From: Solimonas aquatica
Lineage (GTDB): Bacteria > Pseudomonadota > Gammaproteobacteria > Nevskiales > Nevskiaceae
DNA length: 64,000 bases
Reading direction: 5' to 3'
Assembly: GCF_900111015.1 (NCBI RefSeq)
Contig: NZ_FOFS01000010.1
Coordinates: 62,001 to 126,000 of the forward strand
Shown here: positions 54,472-62,657 of the stretch, one piece after another
Position numbering within the stretch: the stretch's first letter is position 1
Layout: every line of letters starts with the position of its first letter
Position numbers and translations under genes: made by a program
The notes under the pieces: model-generated
Seen by the model: the letters and a program-made list of their open reading frames with translations, nothing else
The model's database searches: none
What the model was told of the DNA's origin: nothing

Positions 54472-55188
54472 CCGTAGGGCGGGTTAGGCGCGTGAGCGCC
54501 GTAACCCGCCGCTTTGCTTGTGCTGTTTGTTGCCGGATTTGTCTCTCGATTCATTGCCTCATTCGTCCGCCCTTCGGCGGACGACTCACTTCTCTTTGCT
54601 TGTGCAAAGAGAAGTAAGCAAGAGAAAGCACACCCCGGCTCTGGCGCCGGCTTCGCCGGTGCCTGAGCTGTGCAACGTGCTCGGGGCCGTTGCAGACACG
54701 CCATCCCTGGCGTGGCTGCAACTGAGCTGCCCATCCTGGGCAGCTCTCCCCTGCGCTCGCCGCACAGCTCAGCGCCAGAGACGGGGACCCCAACATCAAA
54801 AGCAACAGCAGCTTCGAGCACGAAGCGTCGCTGCGCTGTGCTTTGCTGTGGCTTGTGACCTACCCCCCTTTGCCTCGCACCGAGCAGCGCAGCGAGCGCA
54901 GTGGGAGAGCCGGACAGGAAGTCCGGCTCAGTTGCAGCCGCGCCAGGGATGGCGCGTCTGCAACGGCCCCGAGCACGCGAGCAGCGCAGGCTGCCGGTGC
55001 CGCGACAGCGGCGCCGGATGCGAGGCGTAGGGCGTGTTTTCTCTTGGGTACTTCTCTTTGCACGAGCAAAGAGAAGTACCTCGGGCGCCGAAGGGCGCAC
55101 GAAACCAAGGTCAGATCGAGAACAACACGAAGCAACCAACAGCAAAGCCCGGCGGGTTACGGCGCTCACGCGCCTGACCCGCCCTACG
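54472..55188. repeat. ~717-bp compound inverted-repeat element, copy 3
   Basis: Same family and orientation as copy 2. The left end CCGTAGGGCGGGTTAGGCGC folds with GCGCCGTAACCCGCC into a hairpin, and the right end is its near complement. Modules in order are CTTCTCTTTGC/GCAAAGAGAAG, a GGCGCCGGC-type hairpin, TTGCAGACACGCCA/TGGCGTGGCTGCAA, 9-bp GAGCTGCCC/GGGCAGCTC, a central part, then mirrored GAGCCGGAC/GTCCGGCTC and further hairpins. It is 39 bases from the stop of the DegT-family gene, the last gene of the nifB operon, and 46 bases before the SIR2-like start. Confidence 0.9.
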
Positions 55189-55227
55189 ATTGGGGCTGGG
55201 TGGTGGGCTGCCGTGCCGGCCGGCAGC

Positions 55228-56385
55228 TCAGAGATAAATGGCGGCACCGGCCCCGACATTGGTGCACGCATCCTTCAAGGACTTCACCACAAACTTCACC
55301 ACGTCCTCATCCATGCCGCCATGAAACGGCAAGGCCAGGGCGCGGTCTGCGATGCGGTCGGTGTTGATCAGCAGGCCGCGCTTGAAGCCCAGCTGCTGAT
55401 AATGAAACTCGGCGGTCAGCGGCTGCGAATAAGCCGCGCACTCGATGCCCGCCGCCTGCAGATCCTCGATGATCTGCGTGCGCGCGCTGGCGGTGAAACG
55501 CTTGCCCAGATGCACCACGTACAGCATCCAGTTCAAGGACTCCACCTCCGGCGCCCGATACGGCGGCTTCACGCCCTCGAAGCTCTGCATCTCCTGGTAA
55601 TACCAGAGCTCCACCTGCCGGCGCCGCGCCAGGATCGTGTCGATGCGCTCCAGCTGCGCCAGCCCCAGGGCCGCAGTGAGTTCGCTGATGCCGCACTGCT
55701 GCGGCACGCGGGAACCCACCGAGACCGACTGGCGCTCGGCCAGCCGCCGTGCACGACGATAGCGGACCTCGGTGGCCAGATGCGCATCGTCACAGACCAG
55801 CATCGCGCCCTCGCCACAGCACAGCGCACCTGGCTGCGAGAAATCGAAGATCGCAAAATCCCCGAAGCTGCCGACGGCGGCGCCATAAGCGCGCGAGCCC
55901 AGCGACTCGCTGCAGTCCTCGATCAGAATCAGCTGATGCGCATCGGCCAGCGCGCGCAGCGCCGGCCAGTCGGCCGGATGGCCGTTGACGTTGGTGACCA
56001 GCAGCGCACGGGTGCGCGGCGTGATGCGCTCGGCCACGCGCGCCGGCGCCAGACAGCCGCACCAGTAGTCGATATCGGCCGGCACCGGCGTGAGCCCGCA
56101 GAGCGTCACCGCGTGCGCGAGCTGATGCCAGGAGTAGGACGGCACGATCAGCTCATCGCCCGGCTGCAGCGGCAGCGCGCGCAGCGCCGCCAGCAGGGCC
56201 TGCGTGCCGCTGGACATCGCCACCGCCTGCTTGCGGCCGCACCAGGCGGCGAAGCGCGTCTCGAAAGCTTCCACCAGACCCGCCGAGGACAGCTCGCCCG
56301 ACTGCAGGGCCGCGCCCACCAGCGCCAGCTCGCGCTCGCTGATGTCCGGCTGCGACAGCGAGAGGAATTCCTGATCCATGCGCAA
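55228..56385 (-). CDS. DegT/DnrJ/EryC1/StrS-fold protein lacking the PLP lysine
   Basis: The 385-residue protein has the sugar-aminotransferase fold: PDISERELALVGAALQSG at the N-terminus, SSGTQALLAALRAL, VPSYSW, IEDCSESLGSRAYG and GSFGDFAIFDFSQPGALCCGEGAML. In active members the Schiff-base Lys lies six residues after the first Phe of the FxF motif (FSFxxxKN). Here that position is Gly186, with no nearby Lys. It is thus probably not a standard transaminase and may be a dehydratase-like or non-PLP member. It is the last gene of the nifB operon. Start 56385 or 56379. Confidence 0.78.
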   Translation of the reverse strand: MRMDQEFLSLSQPDISERELALVGAALQSGELSSAGLVEAFETRFAAWCGRKQAVAMSSGTQALLAALRALPLQPGDELIVPSYSWHQLAHAVTLCGLTPVPADIDYWCGCLAPARVAERITPRTRALLVTNVNGHPADWPALRALADAHQLILIEDCSESLGSRAYGAAVGSFGDFAIFDFSQPGALCCGEGAMLVCDDAHLATEVRYRRARRLAERQSVSVGSRVPQQCGISELTAALGLAQLERIDTILARRRQVELWYYQEMQSFEGVKPPYRAPEVESLNWMLYVVHLGKRFTASARTQIIEDLQAAGIECAAYSQPLTAEFHYQQLGFKRGLLINTDRIADRALALPFHGGMDEDVVKFVVKSLKDACTNVGAGAAIYL

Positions 56386-56391
56386 TCGTCC

Positions 56392-56652
56392 TCAGGCCTG
56401 TGCCAGCAGCACGCCGCCGGCGCGCTGCGGATCGCGCGTCAGCTGCCAGCAATGCCCATCACAGGCCACCAGGTACACGCGACGCGTGCCCACGGTGAAG
56501 GCCGGCTGCTCGTCGCGCACGTCCAGCGCGTCCACCACCTGGGCCCGTAGCTCGGGAAATTCGCCGCGCACCGCGGCGGCGGCGCCACGCAGATCGAGGG
56601 CCTCATCCACCAGCGCGGCGATGCGCTGCAACTTCGGCGCGCTGAGGCTCAT
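56392..56652 (-). CDS. Small uncharacterised nif-operon protein (orf86)
   Basis: An 86-residue soluble protein (MSLSAPKLQRIAALVDEALDLRGAAAAVRGEFPELRAQVVDALDVRDE...) with a helical N-terminal half and a Cys in VACDGHCWQL. I do not recognise a characterised family with certainty; similar small proteins occur beside nifT in other clusters as I recall. It overlaps nifT by 4 bases (ATGA) and is followed 6 bases later by the DegT-fold gene, so it is firmly in the operon. Confidence 0.72.
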   Translation of the reverse strand: MSLSAPKLQRIAALVDEALDLRGAAAAVRGEFPELRAQVVDALDVRDEQPAFTVGTRRVYLVACDGHCWQLTRDPQRAGGVLLAQA

Positions 56653-56861
56653 TCGCCGCTCAGCTTGCGTGCTTCCACCGTGATCGGCAGGCGCGTGTCG
56701 GCGGCCAGCGCCGGCAGCTCCAGCTGCCAGCCGTTGGCCAGGGTCACCGTGCCGCCCCAGATCCCGGGGTTCTGCATGGCGACAATGGGCTCCTCCAGAT
56801 CCTTCTTCGGGACATAGGCCGAGAGACTGCCGTCGGCGGATTTGCGGATCATCACTTTCAT
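56649..56861 (-). CDS. nifT: NifT/FixU protein
   Basis: A 70-residue protein MKVMIRKSADGSLSAYVPKKDLEE... with the family pattern KKDLEEPIV and WGGTVTLANGWQLELP. NifT accompanies nitrogenase genes in most diazotrophs, is not essential and has no known biochemical role. Usually it follows nifK; here it is within the nifB operon. Confidence 0.9.
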   Translation of the reverse strand: MKVMIRKSADGSLSAYVPKKDLEEPIVAMQNPGIWGGTVTLANGWQLELPALAADTRLPITVEARKLSGE

Positions 56862-56909
56862 GCGGGGCTTACCGGGGTTCGTGAAAAATCTGTAGGAGAG
56901 GCAGTCAAG

Positions 56910-58049
56910 TCAGGCGGCCTGCGCCAGCGGCGCCAGCGCCTCGCCCATGATCTGCAGCGCGGCGGCAATGTCCTCCGCGCTGGTGTCGCGCGACAGCGAA
57001 AAGCGCAGCGCGCCCTGTGCTTCGGCTTCCGCCACGTTCATCGCGCGCAGCACATGCGAGGCCTGCTGGCCGCCGCTGCTGCAGGCGGCGCCGCTGGCGG
57101 CGATCAGACCGCCGCGCTCCAGGCGGCCGAGCACGGCGTCGGCATGCAGCGCGCCGATGCGCAGACAGCTGGTATTGGGCAGGCGCGGCACGTCGGCGCC
57201 GAACACGCGCAGCGGCAGGCGCGCCGCCAGCTGCGCCTCGAAGGCATCACGCAGATGCGCCTGCCGCAGCGCCGCTTCGGACAGGTTCTGCCCGGCCAGC
57301 TGCGCGGCGACGCCGAAGCCGACGATGGCCGGCAGGTTCGCGGTGCCGCCGCGCCGGCCGCGTTCCTGCGCGCCCGGCAGCAGCGCCGGCCAGGCCAGGT
57401 TCTCGCGCAGCAGCAGCGCGCCGATGCCCTTGGGCCCATGCAGCTTGTGCGCCGACAGCGAGGCCAGATCGGCACCGCTGCCGGTGAAATCAAACGGCAG
57501 GCGGCCGACGATCTGCGTGGCATCCACATGCAGCAAGGCGCCGGCGGCGCGGCACAGCGCCGCGATCTCGGCGATGGGCTGCAGCACGCCGGTCTCATTG
57601 TTGGCCGCCATCACCGAGACCAGCTGCACGCCGGGCCGGATCAGCGCCTGCGCGGCGTCCAGCGAGACCCGACCTTGCGCATCGACCGGCAGCAGCTGCA
57701 GACGCAGCAGACCCTGCGCCTCGCGCAGCTGCGCGGCTTTCAAAAACGCCGCGTGTTCGATGCCGCTCATCAGCAGCAGCGGCGGCTCGCCCCCGGCGTC
57801 GCGCGGCGTCAGGCCGTGCAGGACCTGCACATTGGCCTCGGTGGCACCGCTGGTGAACACCACTTGCCGTGGTTTCCCATTCAGCAGCTGCGCGAGCTGC
57901 GCACGCGCCTGCTCCAGCAGCCGGCTCGCGGCCTGACCGGCGGCGTGCCTGGCGGCCGGGTTGGCCCAGTGGTTCTGTTGGCACTGCGTCATCGCCGCCA
58001 GCACTTCCGGTGCGGGTCGGGTGCTGGCGTTGTTGTCCAAATAGATCAT
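56910..58049 (-). CDS. Second NifS-type cysteine desulfurase
   Basis: A 379-residue PLP cysteine desulfurase with YLDNNASTRPAPEVLAAM, FTSGATEANVQVLHGL, MAANNETGVLQPI, LSAHKLHGPKGIGALLL (PLP Lys) and the active-site Cys in ASGAACSSGGQQASHVLRAM. It shares the NifS/IscS class I loop but is more divergent from nifS (51269-52477) than a recent duplicate would be. It starts at the ATG at 58049 (AGGTG six bases upstream). A GTG at 58058 is an alternative. Two desulfurases in one nif island suggest separate sulfur supply for NifU and for the NifB/IscA route (inference). Confidence 0.9.
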   Translation of the reverse strand: MIYLDNNASTRPAPEVLAAMTQCQQNHWANPAARHAAGQAASRLLEQARAQLAQLLNGKPRQVVFTSGATEANVQVLHGLTPRDAGGEPPLLLMSGIEHAAFLKAAQLREAQGLLRLQLLPVDAQGRVSLDAAQALIRPGVQLVSVMAANNETGVLQPIAEIAALCRAAGALLHVDATQIVGRLPFDFTGSGADLASLSAHKLHGPKGIGALLLRENLAWPALLPGAQERGRRGGTANLPAIVGFGVAAQLAGQNLSEAALRQAHLRDAFEAQLAARLPLRVFGADVPRLPNTSCLRIGALHADAVLGRLERGGLIAASGAACSSGGQQASHVLRAMNVAEAEAQGALRFSLSRDTSAEDIAAALQIMGEALAPLAQAA

Positions 58050-58058
58050 GGCCGGCAC

Positions 58059-58403
58059 CTAAATCCAGAACTCGTGCAGGGGATCGTTCACCAGATGCGC
58101 CAGCAGCTGATCGAGCGATCCCTCGGCCACCGCACGCCAGCGCGCCTGCTCATGCTCGCGGGCGTGCAGGCGCCAGCAGGCGGCGCTCAGCGGCAACAGC
58201 CAGGCGATATCAATCACCCCGCCCTGCGCATCCACGCGCCGCGAGCAGCAGGGACTGCGCACGCACCAGCCGCCGTCCAGAACCTGCACCTCGGGCTGCA
58301 CATAGCGATAGCGCTCGCGCTTGCGCAGCGCCCGCTCGATACGCCGCTGCGTGAGATCGACCGTTGGCGGTTCGAAGGGCACGCTGGCGGCGACGGCATT
58401 CAT
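58059..58403 (-). CDS. DUF3024-like nif-associated protein
   Basis: A 114-residue protein with VDLTQRRIERALRKRERYRYVQPEVQVLDGGWCVRSPCCSRRVDAQGGVIDIAWL. The YRYVxP...SPxCSRxVDxxGGxIDIAWL pattern is that of DUF3024 proteins found in nif regions. Three Cys (WCVRSPCCS) could bind metal. No function is known. Its ATG overlaps the stop of the upstream nifZ-like gene. Confidence 0.78.
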   Translation of the reverse strand: MNAVAASVPFEPPTVDLTQRRIERALRKRERYRYVQPEVQVLDGGWCVRSPCCSRRVDAQGGVIDIAWLLPLSAACWRLHAREHEQARWRAVAEGSLDQLLAHLVNDPLHEFWI

Positions 58404-58666
58404 CCGCGCGGCACCGCCGTCTCGCGCATCGCCAGCGGTGCGATCTCCTCTTCCAGGCAGCCGATCACGCCGGCGGCAAACTCGACCAGATAGATCGGCG
58501 TCTGGCTCTGCTCATGCTGGCCGATCTGCACGATCTCGCCGGCCTCGCCGATGCTGACCAGCAGCGCTTCGGGTTCACGCTCGGGAAAACCACCATCGTT
58601 GTACAGATCCACCAGCGCGGCGACACGCTGACCCCATTGATAACGCGGTTCACGCGGTCCAATCAT
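58400..58666 (-). CDS. NifZ-domain protein (short paralogue)
   Basis: An 88-residue protein with the NifZ core YQWGQRVAALVDLYNDGGFPEREPEALLVSIGEAGEIVQIG and VYLVEF-like IYLVEFAAGVIGCLEEE. It is a tandem relative of the adjacent nifZ, overlapping it by 4 bases (ATGA). NifZ acts in P-cluster maturation of the MoFe protein. Two consecutive NifZ-domain genes are seen in several diazotrophs; division of labour is unknown. Confidence 0.85.
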   Translation of the reverse strand: MIGPREPRYQWGQRVAALVDLYNDGGFPEREPEALLVSIGEAGEIVQIGQHEQSQTPIYLVEFAAGVIGCLEEEIAPLAMRETAVPRG

Positions 58667-59025
58667 GTCAGGCTCTCCACGCCACCACGGCCGATGCCGC
58701 GCAGCTGCGCACGCTGCTGTTCGCTGAGGGTCGCCAACACTTCCTCGGGCAGATCGTCCAGGCTCATCAGCTCCTTGGCGCGCATGCCCACGCGATGGCC
58801 GCTGGCGATGAATTCCACTTCGTAGATGTAGTACTGCTGCAGGAAGGTGCCGATGGAGCGCACATAGCCGATCTCGCCGCGACTCACCAGCAGGTCGCCG
58901 ACCTCGCGGCCGGGAAAAGTGCCATCGTTGCGGATGACATTGCGGCTGACCACGCGCTCGCCGTACTCGTAGCGCGGCGGCAGCGAGAGTTCCACCACAT
59001 CATCATCGCGACGGATATCAGCCAT
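58663..59025 (-). CDS. nifZ: NifZ
   Basis: A 120-residue protein with PPRYEYGERVVSRNVIRNDGTFPGREVGDLLVSRGEIGYVRSIGTFLQQYYIYEVEFIASGHRVGMRAKEL, the complete NifZ domain. It is required in other diazotrophs for formation of the second P-cluster. The ATG at 59025 gives MADIRRDD, overlapping the LRV gene end by 8 bases. Reading frames extending upstream of it are out-of-frame shadows of the LRV gene. Confidence 0.92.
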   Translation of the reverse strand: MADIRRDDDVVELSLPPRYEYGERVVSRNVIRNDGTFPGREVGDLLVSRGEIGYVRSIGTFLQQYYIYEVEFIASGHRVGMRAKELMSLDDLPEEVLATLSEQQRAQLRGIGRGGVESLT

Positions 59026-59809
59026 AGCAGCGCTCCGTCTGTTCGCGGCCCAGTTCCTGCAGCCGCTCGCGCGCAGCGGCCACCACCTCGGCCTCCTCGT
59101 CTTCGAGCAGACGGCCGGCCAGCGCCGCATCGGCACGCAGCGCCACCAGGCGCCGCACTTCCCAGGCGCCGTCTTGCGCCAGAGATTCCAGCAGCGCGGC
59201 GCCGGCGCGCTCGGCGACCCGCTGGCGCACCGCGATCTCGACATCGTCGGCGAGCAGATGCAGCTCGGCGGCATCGAGCCGGTCCGCCACCGCGCAGCGC
59301 ACCTCGCGATCCGGATCACGCAGCATGCGGATCAGCAGCGCCGGCGGCAGACGCCGCGCCACCAGCAGGCGCACGTAGTAATCCGGATCACTGCACATCA
59401 GCGGCAGCTCGGCGGGCGACAGACGCATCGCCACCCGAATGCGCACCTCGCGATGCGGATCGTTCATCAGCTTCCTCAGCTGCGCCTGCGGCAGGCGCAG
59501 CGCCACCGACAGACGCACGGTCTCGTCGGCATCGTGCATCAGCTCGCTCAGGCGAAAGACACTGGCATGGCGCGCGGCAATCGCGCGCACCTCGAAATAC
59601 GGATGCCGGAGCAGACGGTTGGCCTGCTCGGGATTGAACTGGAAGTAACGATCCACGCGCCGCGCATAGCGATCATGCACGCAGGCATGTCCCGCCTGGC
59701 AACGCAGGCCCTGCGCGACACCGTCGCGGCAGGCCGCGCAGTCCAGCACCCGCCCCTGCCAGTCCAGGGCCTCGGGCGCCTCGGGATCGCTGGGCGCTTG
59801 CGCCTTCAC
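59018..59809 (-). CDS. 4Fe-4S leucine-rich-repeat-variant (LRV) protein
   Basis: The 263-residue protein has an N-terminal Cys-rich cluster domain (LDCAACRDGVAQGLRCQAGHACVHDRYARR, C-x2-C...C-x5-C). It is followed by ~7 LRV repeats of ~24 residues (e.g. LLRHPYFEVRAIAARHAS, LMNDPHREVRIRVAMRLS, MLRDPDREVRCAVADRLD). This is the architecture of the Azotobacter vinelandii LRV protein from the nif region, which binds a [4Fe-4S] cluster; function is unknown. The start is a GTG overlapping the previous stop (GTGA). Confidence 0.92.
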   Translation of the reverse strand: MKAQAPSDPEAPEALDWQGRVLDCAACRDGVAQGLRCQAGHACVHDRYARRVDRYFQFNPEQANRLLRHPYFEVRAIAARHASVFRLSELMHDADETVRLSVALRLPQAQLRKLMNDPHREVRIRVAMRLSPAELPLMCSDPDYYVRLLVARRLPPALLIRMLRDPDREVRCAVADRLDAAELHLLADDVEIAVRQRVAERAGAALLESLAQDGAWEVRRLVALRADAALAGRLLEDEEAEVVAAARERLQELGREQTERCYG

Positions 59810-60333
59810 GCCGGCAGCTCCGCCGCCTCTTCATCCTGCTCGCTGCCGCGGCGCGCCAGCACCTGCCGCAGCAGACCCGCGCCGACGCCATCCTGCGGGT
59901 CCAGCGCCGCCAGCAGCTGCAGCGCCGGCTCGGCGGTCTCGATCTCATCCAGACGCAGACTCAGATAGGCATAGCCCTTGAGCGCGAACAGATAGAAGCG
60001 CGCCACCGGATCGAAGCGGGTGTCGGCAAAGGCGCGCGCCGGCACGTCCTGCCAGTATTCCGGCAGACCCAGCCACTGCGCGCCCAGACGCAGCGCATCC
60101 TCGGCCACGAAGCGCGCGCGCTCCAGCTGATGCCCGTAGAAGTAGAAGCGGTACAGGGCGATCAGCGGCGCGGGATGACGCGGTGCCATGCGCTGCGCCT
60201 TGAGCAGCAGACGATGCGCACGCTCCGGCTGCGCCGAGCGCAGGCGGCCGGCTTCTTCCAGACAGTCGCTGACCGCCGTCGGCAGTTCGCCGGCCAGCAG
60301 TGCGTCTTCGAAATCCATCGTAGCGGCGCTCAT
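59806..60333 (-). CDS. TPR-like nif-operon protein
   Basis: The 175-residue helical protein has tetratricopeptide-like segments: PERAHRLLLKAQRMAPRHPAPLIALYRFYFYGHQLERARFVAEDALRLG, then a second segment ending in LQLLAALDPQDG. It is probably a protein-interaction scaffold. Similar proteins occur between nifB-linked ferredoxin genes and LRV genes in other diazotrophs as I recall, with no known role. It sits 6 bases after the IscA-type gene stop. The C-terminus is acidic (SEQDEEAAELPA). Confidence 0.78.
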   Translation of the reverse strand: MSAATMDFEDALLAGELPTAVSDCLEEAGRLRSAQPERAHRLLLKAQRMAPRHPAPLIALYRFYFYGHQLERARFVAEDALRLGAQWLGLPEYWQDVPARAFADTRFDPVARFYLFALKGYAYLSLRLDEIETAEPALQLLAALDPQDGVGAGLLRQVLARRGSEQDEEAAELPA

Positions 60334-60339
60334 CGCTCT

Positions 60340-60702
60340 TCAGACCTGGATCTGCGTCAGACCCGAGTCTTCATGCTTGGCCGCACTGCTGGAGCAGCCA
60401 CAGCCGCTGGCCTTGGGATCGAAGAAGCTCAGGCCGCTGTGCGTGGCCGACTCGGAGAAGTCGATGGTCACGCCTTCCAGCAGCAGGCGGCTTTCCGCCG
60501 GCAGGAACAGGCGCACACCGGCCTGCTCGAAAGCCTGATCGCCGGGCCTGGGCGCGGCCTCGACGCTGAACTCGGAATTGAAGCCCGAGCAGCCGCCGGC
60601 CGAGACGCAGAGGCGGAAACCCGCCTGGGCGCCCTGGCCACCAAAGCGGATCATGCGAGCGATGAAGCGCGCCGCCGCCGGGGTCACGGTGAATTGCGTC
60701 AT
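60340..60702 (-). CDS. IscA/NifIscA-type Fe-S carrier
   Basis: A 120-residue A-type carrier with FRLCVSAGGCSGFNSEF and DPKASGCGCSSS, giving the three conserved Cys (one at the CSG position, two in GCGC). Helps assemble Fe-S clusters for nitrogenase. The C-terminal extension AAKHEDSGLTQIQV is longer than in housekeeping IscA. The ATG at 60702 is 7 bases downstream of the fdx stop, the usual order nifB-fdx-iscA. Confidence 0.93.
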   Translation of the reverse strand: MTQFTVTPAAARFIARMIRFGGQGAQAGFRLCVSAGGCSGFNSEFSVEAAPRPGDQAFEQAGVRLFLPAESRLLLEGVTIDFSESATHSGLSFFDPKASGCGCSSSAAKHEDSGLTQIQV

Positions 60703-60709
60703 GGCGCGC

Positions 60710-60904
60710 TCAGGCCTTCTTGATGCAGCCCGGCACCGGGCAGACCGCGATGCACTGCGGCGCGTCGAAATGACCTTCGCACTCGGTGCACTTCTTCGGA
60801 TCGATGATGTAGGTGCCGCCCTTCTCGCGGATCGCGACATTGGGGCACTCCGCCTCGCAGGCGGAGCAGGCGGTGCACATGGAAGAGACGATTTTCAGGG
60901 CCAT
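60710..60904 (-). CDS. fdxN: 2[4Fe-4S] ferredoxin (FdxN type)
   Basis: A 64-residue ferredoxin with two cluster motifs: [15 protein letters not shown] and [23 protein letters not shown]. The 7-8 residue insertion between the second and third Cys of the second motif is typical of the nif/Azotobacter-type dicluster ferredoxins. Donates electrons to NifB-dependent cofactor synthesis or nitrogenase. AGGAG upstream supports the start. It follows nifB by 38 bases. Confidence 0.94.
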   Translation of the reverse strand: MALKIVSSMCTACSACEAECPNVAIREKGGTYIIDPKKCTECEGHFDAPQCIAVCPVPGCIKKA

Positions 60905-60942
60905 GGGTTTCTCCTGGTGGCGTTATGGGGGTGAGGGAACAA

Positions 60943-62505
60943 TCAGGCGGCGGCGGTGTAAGCGCCCTGACGGATGCGGGCGTCGCCGCGCGGCTGATGG
61001 CTGATCTCGCCGCGCGCGATGCGCGCGCGGTAGTCGGCAAACCAGGACAGCGCGGCCTTCTCGATGAACTCATGCGCATAGGCATCCACCGGCTCGATGC
61101 CGGCGGCGAGCAGTTCGTCACGCGGGCAGGCGCCGATCTTGGCCACCAGCACCGCATGGCAGTCATTGATCGCGTTGACGATGGACGGCAGCTGCTCGTC
61201 CTCGCCGTAGCCGCCCTGGCAGTACAGATCCACGCGGCGATGGCCCACGAACACCGCCTCGCGGCCGCTGACTTCGTAGATCTGGAATTCCGTGGCATGC
61301 CCGAAGTGCTGGTTGACGCGGCCCTGGCCCTGCGTGGCCACGGCCAGCAGCAGCTTGATGTCCTCGTCGGCCGGCGCCGCAGCCACGGCTTCGAGCTTGG
61401 CGGCGTGCTGCGCCTGGCGCTCACGCTCCACGCTCTGCTGATACTCGCGACGCTTGTCCAGGTCGTAGACCACTTCCATCTGCTCGATCTTGTCGAGCGT
61501 GAACTCGTCGCTGCGATCCTCGCCGAGCAAACCCACGGCGTCGGCGCGGCACTGGCGGCAGTGGCGCATCAGATTGGCGCCGCCGGCGCAGGCGTCCTGC
61601 ACGGCCTTGAGCTCCTGCGCGCTGGGGCCGCGCTGACCGTTCAAACCAAAGTAGGTGCCGTGCTCGGCTTCCGAAATCAGCGGCATGATGTTGTGCAGGA
61701 AGGCGCCGCGCGCCTTCACCGCGCGATTGACTTCGAGCAGGTGCTCGTCGTTGACGCCGGGAATCAGCACCGAGTTGATCTTGGTGAGAATGCCCTTGGC
61801 ACTGAGCTTTTCCAGACCTTCGAGCTGCCGTTCGGTGAGAATCTTCGCCGCGTCACGGCCGGTCCAACGCTTGTGCTGATAGAAGATCCAGGGATAGATG
61901 CGCTCGCCCACTTCCGGATCGATCATGTTGATGGTGATGGTCACATGATCGACGTTGTACTTGGCGATCTCGTCCACCATCTCCGGCAGCGCCAGACCAT
62001 TGGTGGACAGGCAGAGCTTGATGTCCGGCGCCTGTTCCTGCAGCAACTGGAACGTCTTGAAGGTCTTGGCCGGATTGGCCAGCGCATCGCCAGGGCCGGC
62101 GATGCCCAGCACCGTCATCTGCGGAATCGCGCTGGCCACCGCCAACACCTTCTTCACCGCCTGCTCGGGCGTGAGCTTCTGCGAGACCACGCCGGGGCGC
62201 GACTCATTGCTGCAGTCGTACTTGCGATTGCAGTAATTGCACTGGATGTTGCAGGCCGGCGCCACCGCCACATGCATGCGCGCGTAATGGTGATGCGCTT
62301 CCTCGGAATAGCAGGGATGGTTCTTGACCTTCTCCCAGATATGCGCCGGCATATCGTCCGGACCCGCCGCCGAACCGCAACTGGATTTTCCGGAGCCACC
62401 GCTGCTGGAGCAGCCACTGCTGCTGGGCTCGCTCTGTGCACGGCCGCTCTTGAGCAGCGAGTCCAGCGAGATGTAGGTGGACGAACTCTTGGCACTGGCA
62501 GACAT
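60943..62505 (-). CDS. nifB: Nitrogenase cofactor biosynthesis protein NifB
   Basis: A radical-SAM enzyme that makes NifB-co, the core of FeMo-co. The 520-residue protein has a Ser/Gly-rich N-terminal tail ([19 protein letters not shown]), then [44 protein letters not shown] with the CxxxCxxC SAM cluster. Downstream come [12 protein letters not shown], the Cys pair [13 protein letters not shown] and a C-terminal NifX/NafY-like domain (~residues 385-500). The ATG at 62505 has AGGGGA 7 bases upstream, better than the GTG at 62511. First gene of a 12-gene operon. Confidence 0.98.
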   Translation of the reverse strand: MSASAKSSSTYISLDSLLKSGRAQSEPSSSGCSSSGGSGKSSCGSAAGPDDMPAHIWEKVKNHPCYSEEAHHHYARMHVAVAPACNIQCNYCNRKYDCSNESRPGVVSQKLTPEQAVKKVLAVASAIPQMTVLGIAGPGDALANPAKTFKTFQLLQEQAPDIKLCLSTNGLALPEMVDEIAKYNVDHVTITINMIDPEVGERIYPWIFYQHKRWTGRDAAKILTERQLEGLEKLSAKGILTKINSVLIPGVNDEHLLEVNRAVKARGAFLHNIMPLISEAEHGTYFGLNGQRGPSAQELKAVQDACAGGANLMRHCRQCRADAVGLLGEDRSDEFTLDKIEQMEVVYDLDKRREYQQSVERERQAQHAAKLEAVAAAPADEDIKLLLAVATQGQGRVNQHFGHATEFQIYEVSGREAVFVGHRRVDLYCQGGYGEDEQLPSIVNAINDCHAVLVAKIGACPRDELLAAGIEPVDAYAHEFIEKAALSWFADYRARIARGEISHQPRGDARIRQGAYTAAA

Positions 62506-62561
62506 CGGCACAATCCCCTGGCTTGATTCCGGCCGTCTCGCGGCCCTTCAGGGCTTGCTTT

Positions 62562-62576
62562 GCGAAGGCCGTGCCA
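62562..62576 (-). promoter_or_regulatory. nifB: Sigma-54 promoter of the nifB operon
   Basis: TGGCAC-GGCCT-TCGC on the minus strand; the -24 is perfect and the -12 has one mismatch (TCGC for TTGC). It lies 57 bases upstream of the nifB ATG. TTTCATTTTGTTT (62597-62609) lies between it and the UAS, the same 13 bases found at the nifH promoter. Confidence 0.75.
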
Positions 62577-62621
62577 GCGTCCTTGTTCTTGTTTTATTTC
62601 ATTTTGTTTCCATGGCACCTG

Positions 62622-62637
62622 TGTCGGCTTCCGGACA
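62622..62637. promoter_or_regulatory. NifA upstream activating sequence of nifB
   Basis: TGT-CGGCTTCCGG-ACA, exact TGT-N10-ACA, 45 bases from the sigma-54 element and 20 bases from structured repeat copy B. Confidence 0.78.
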
Positions 62638-62657
62638 ATCGCGACATCGCGAACGGA

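Noticed and set aside
53586-55271. 561-codon frame joining repeat copy 3 to the SIR2-like gene
   Set aside because: The first half is repeat sequence; the protein-like part starts at the ATG at 54425.
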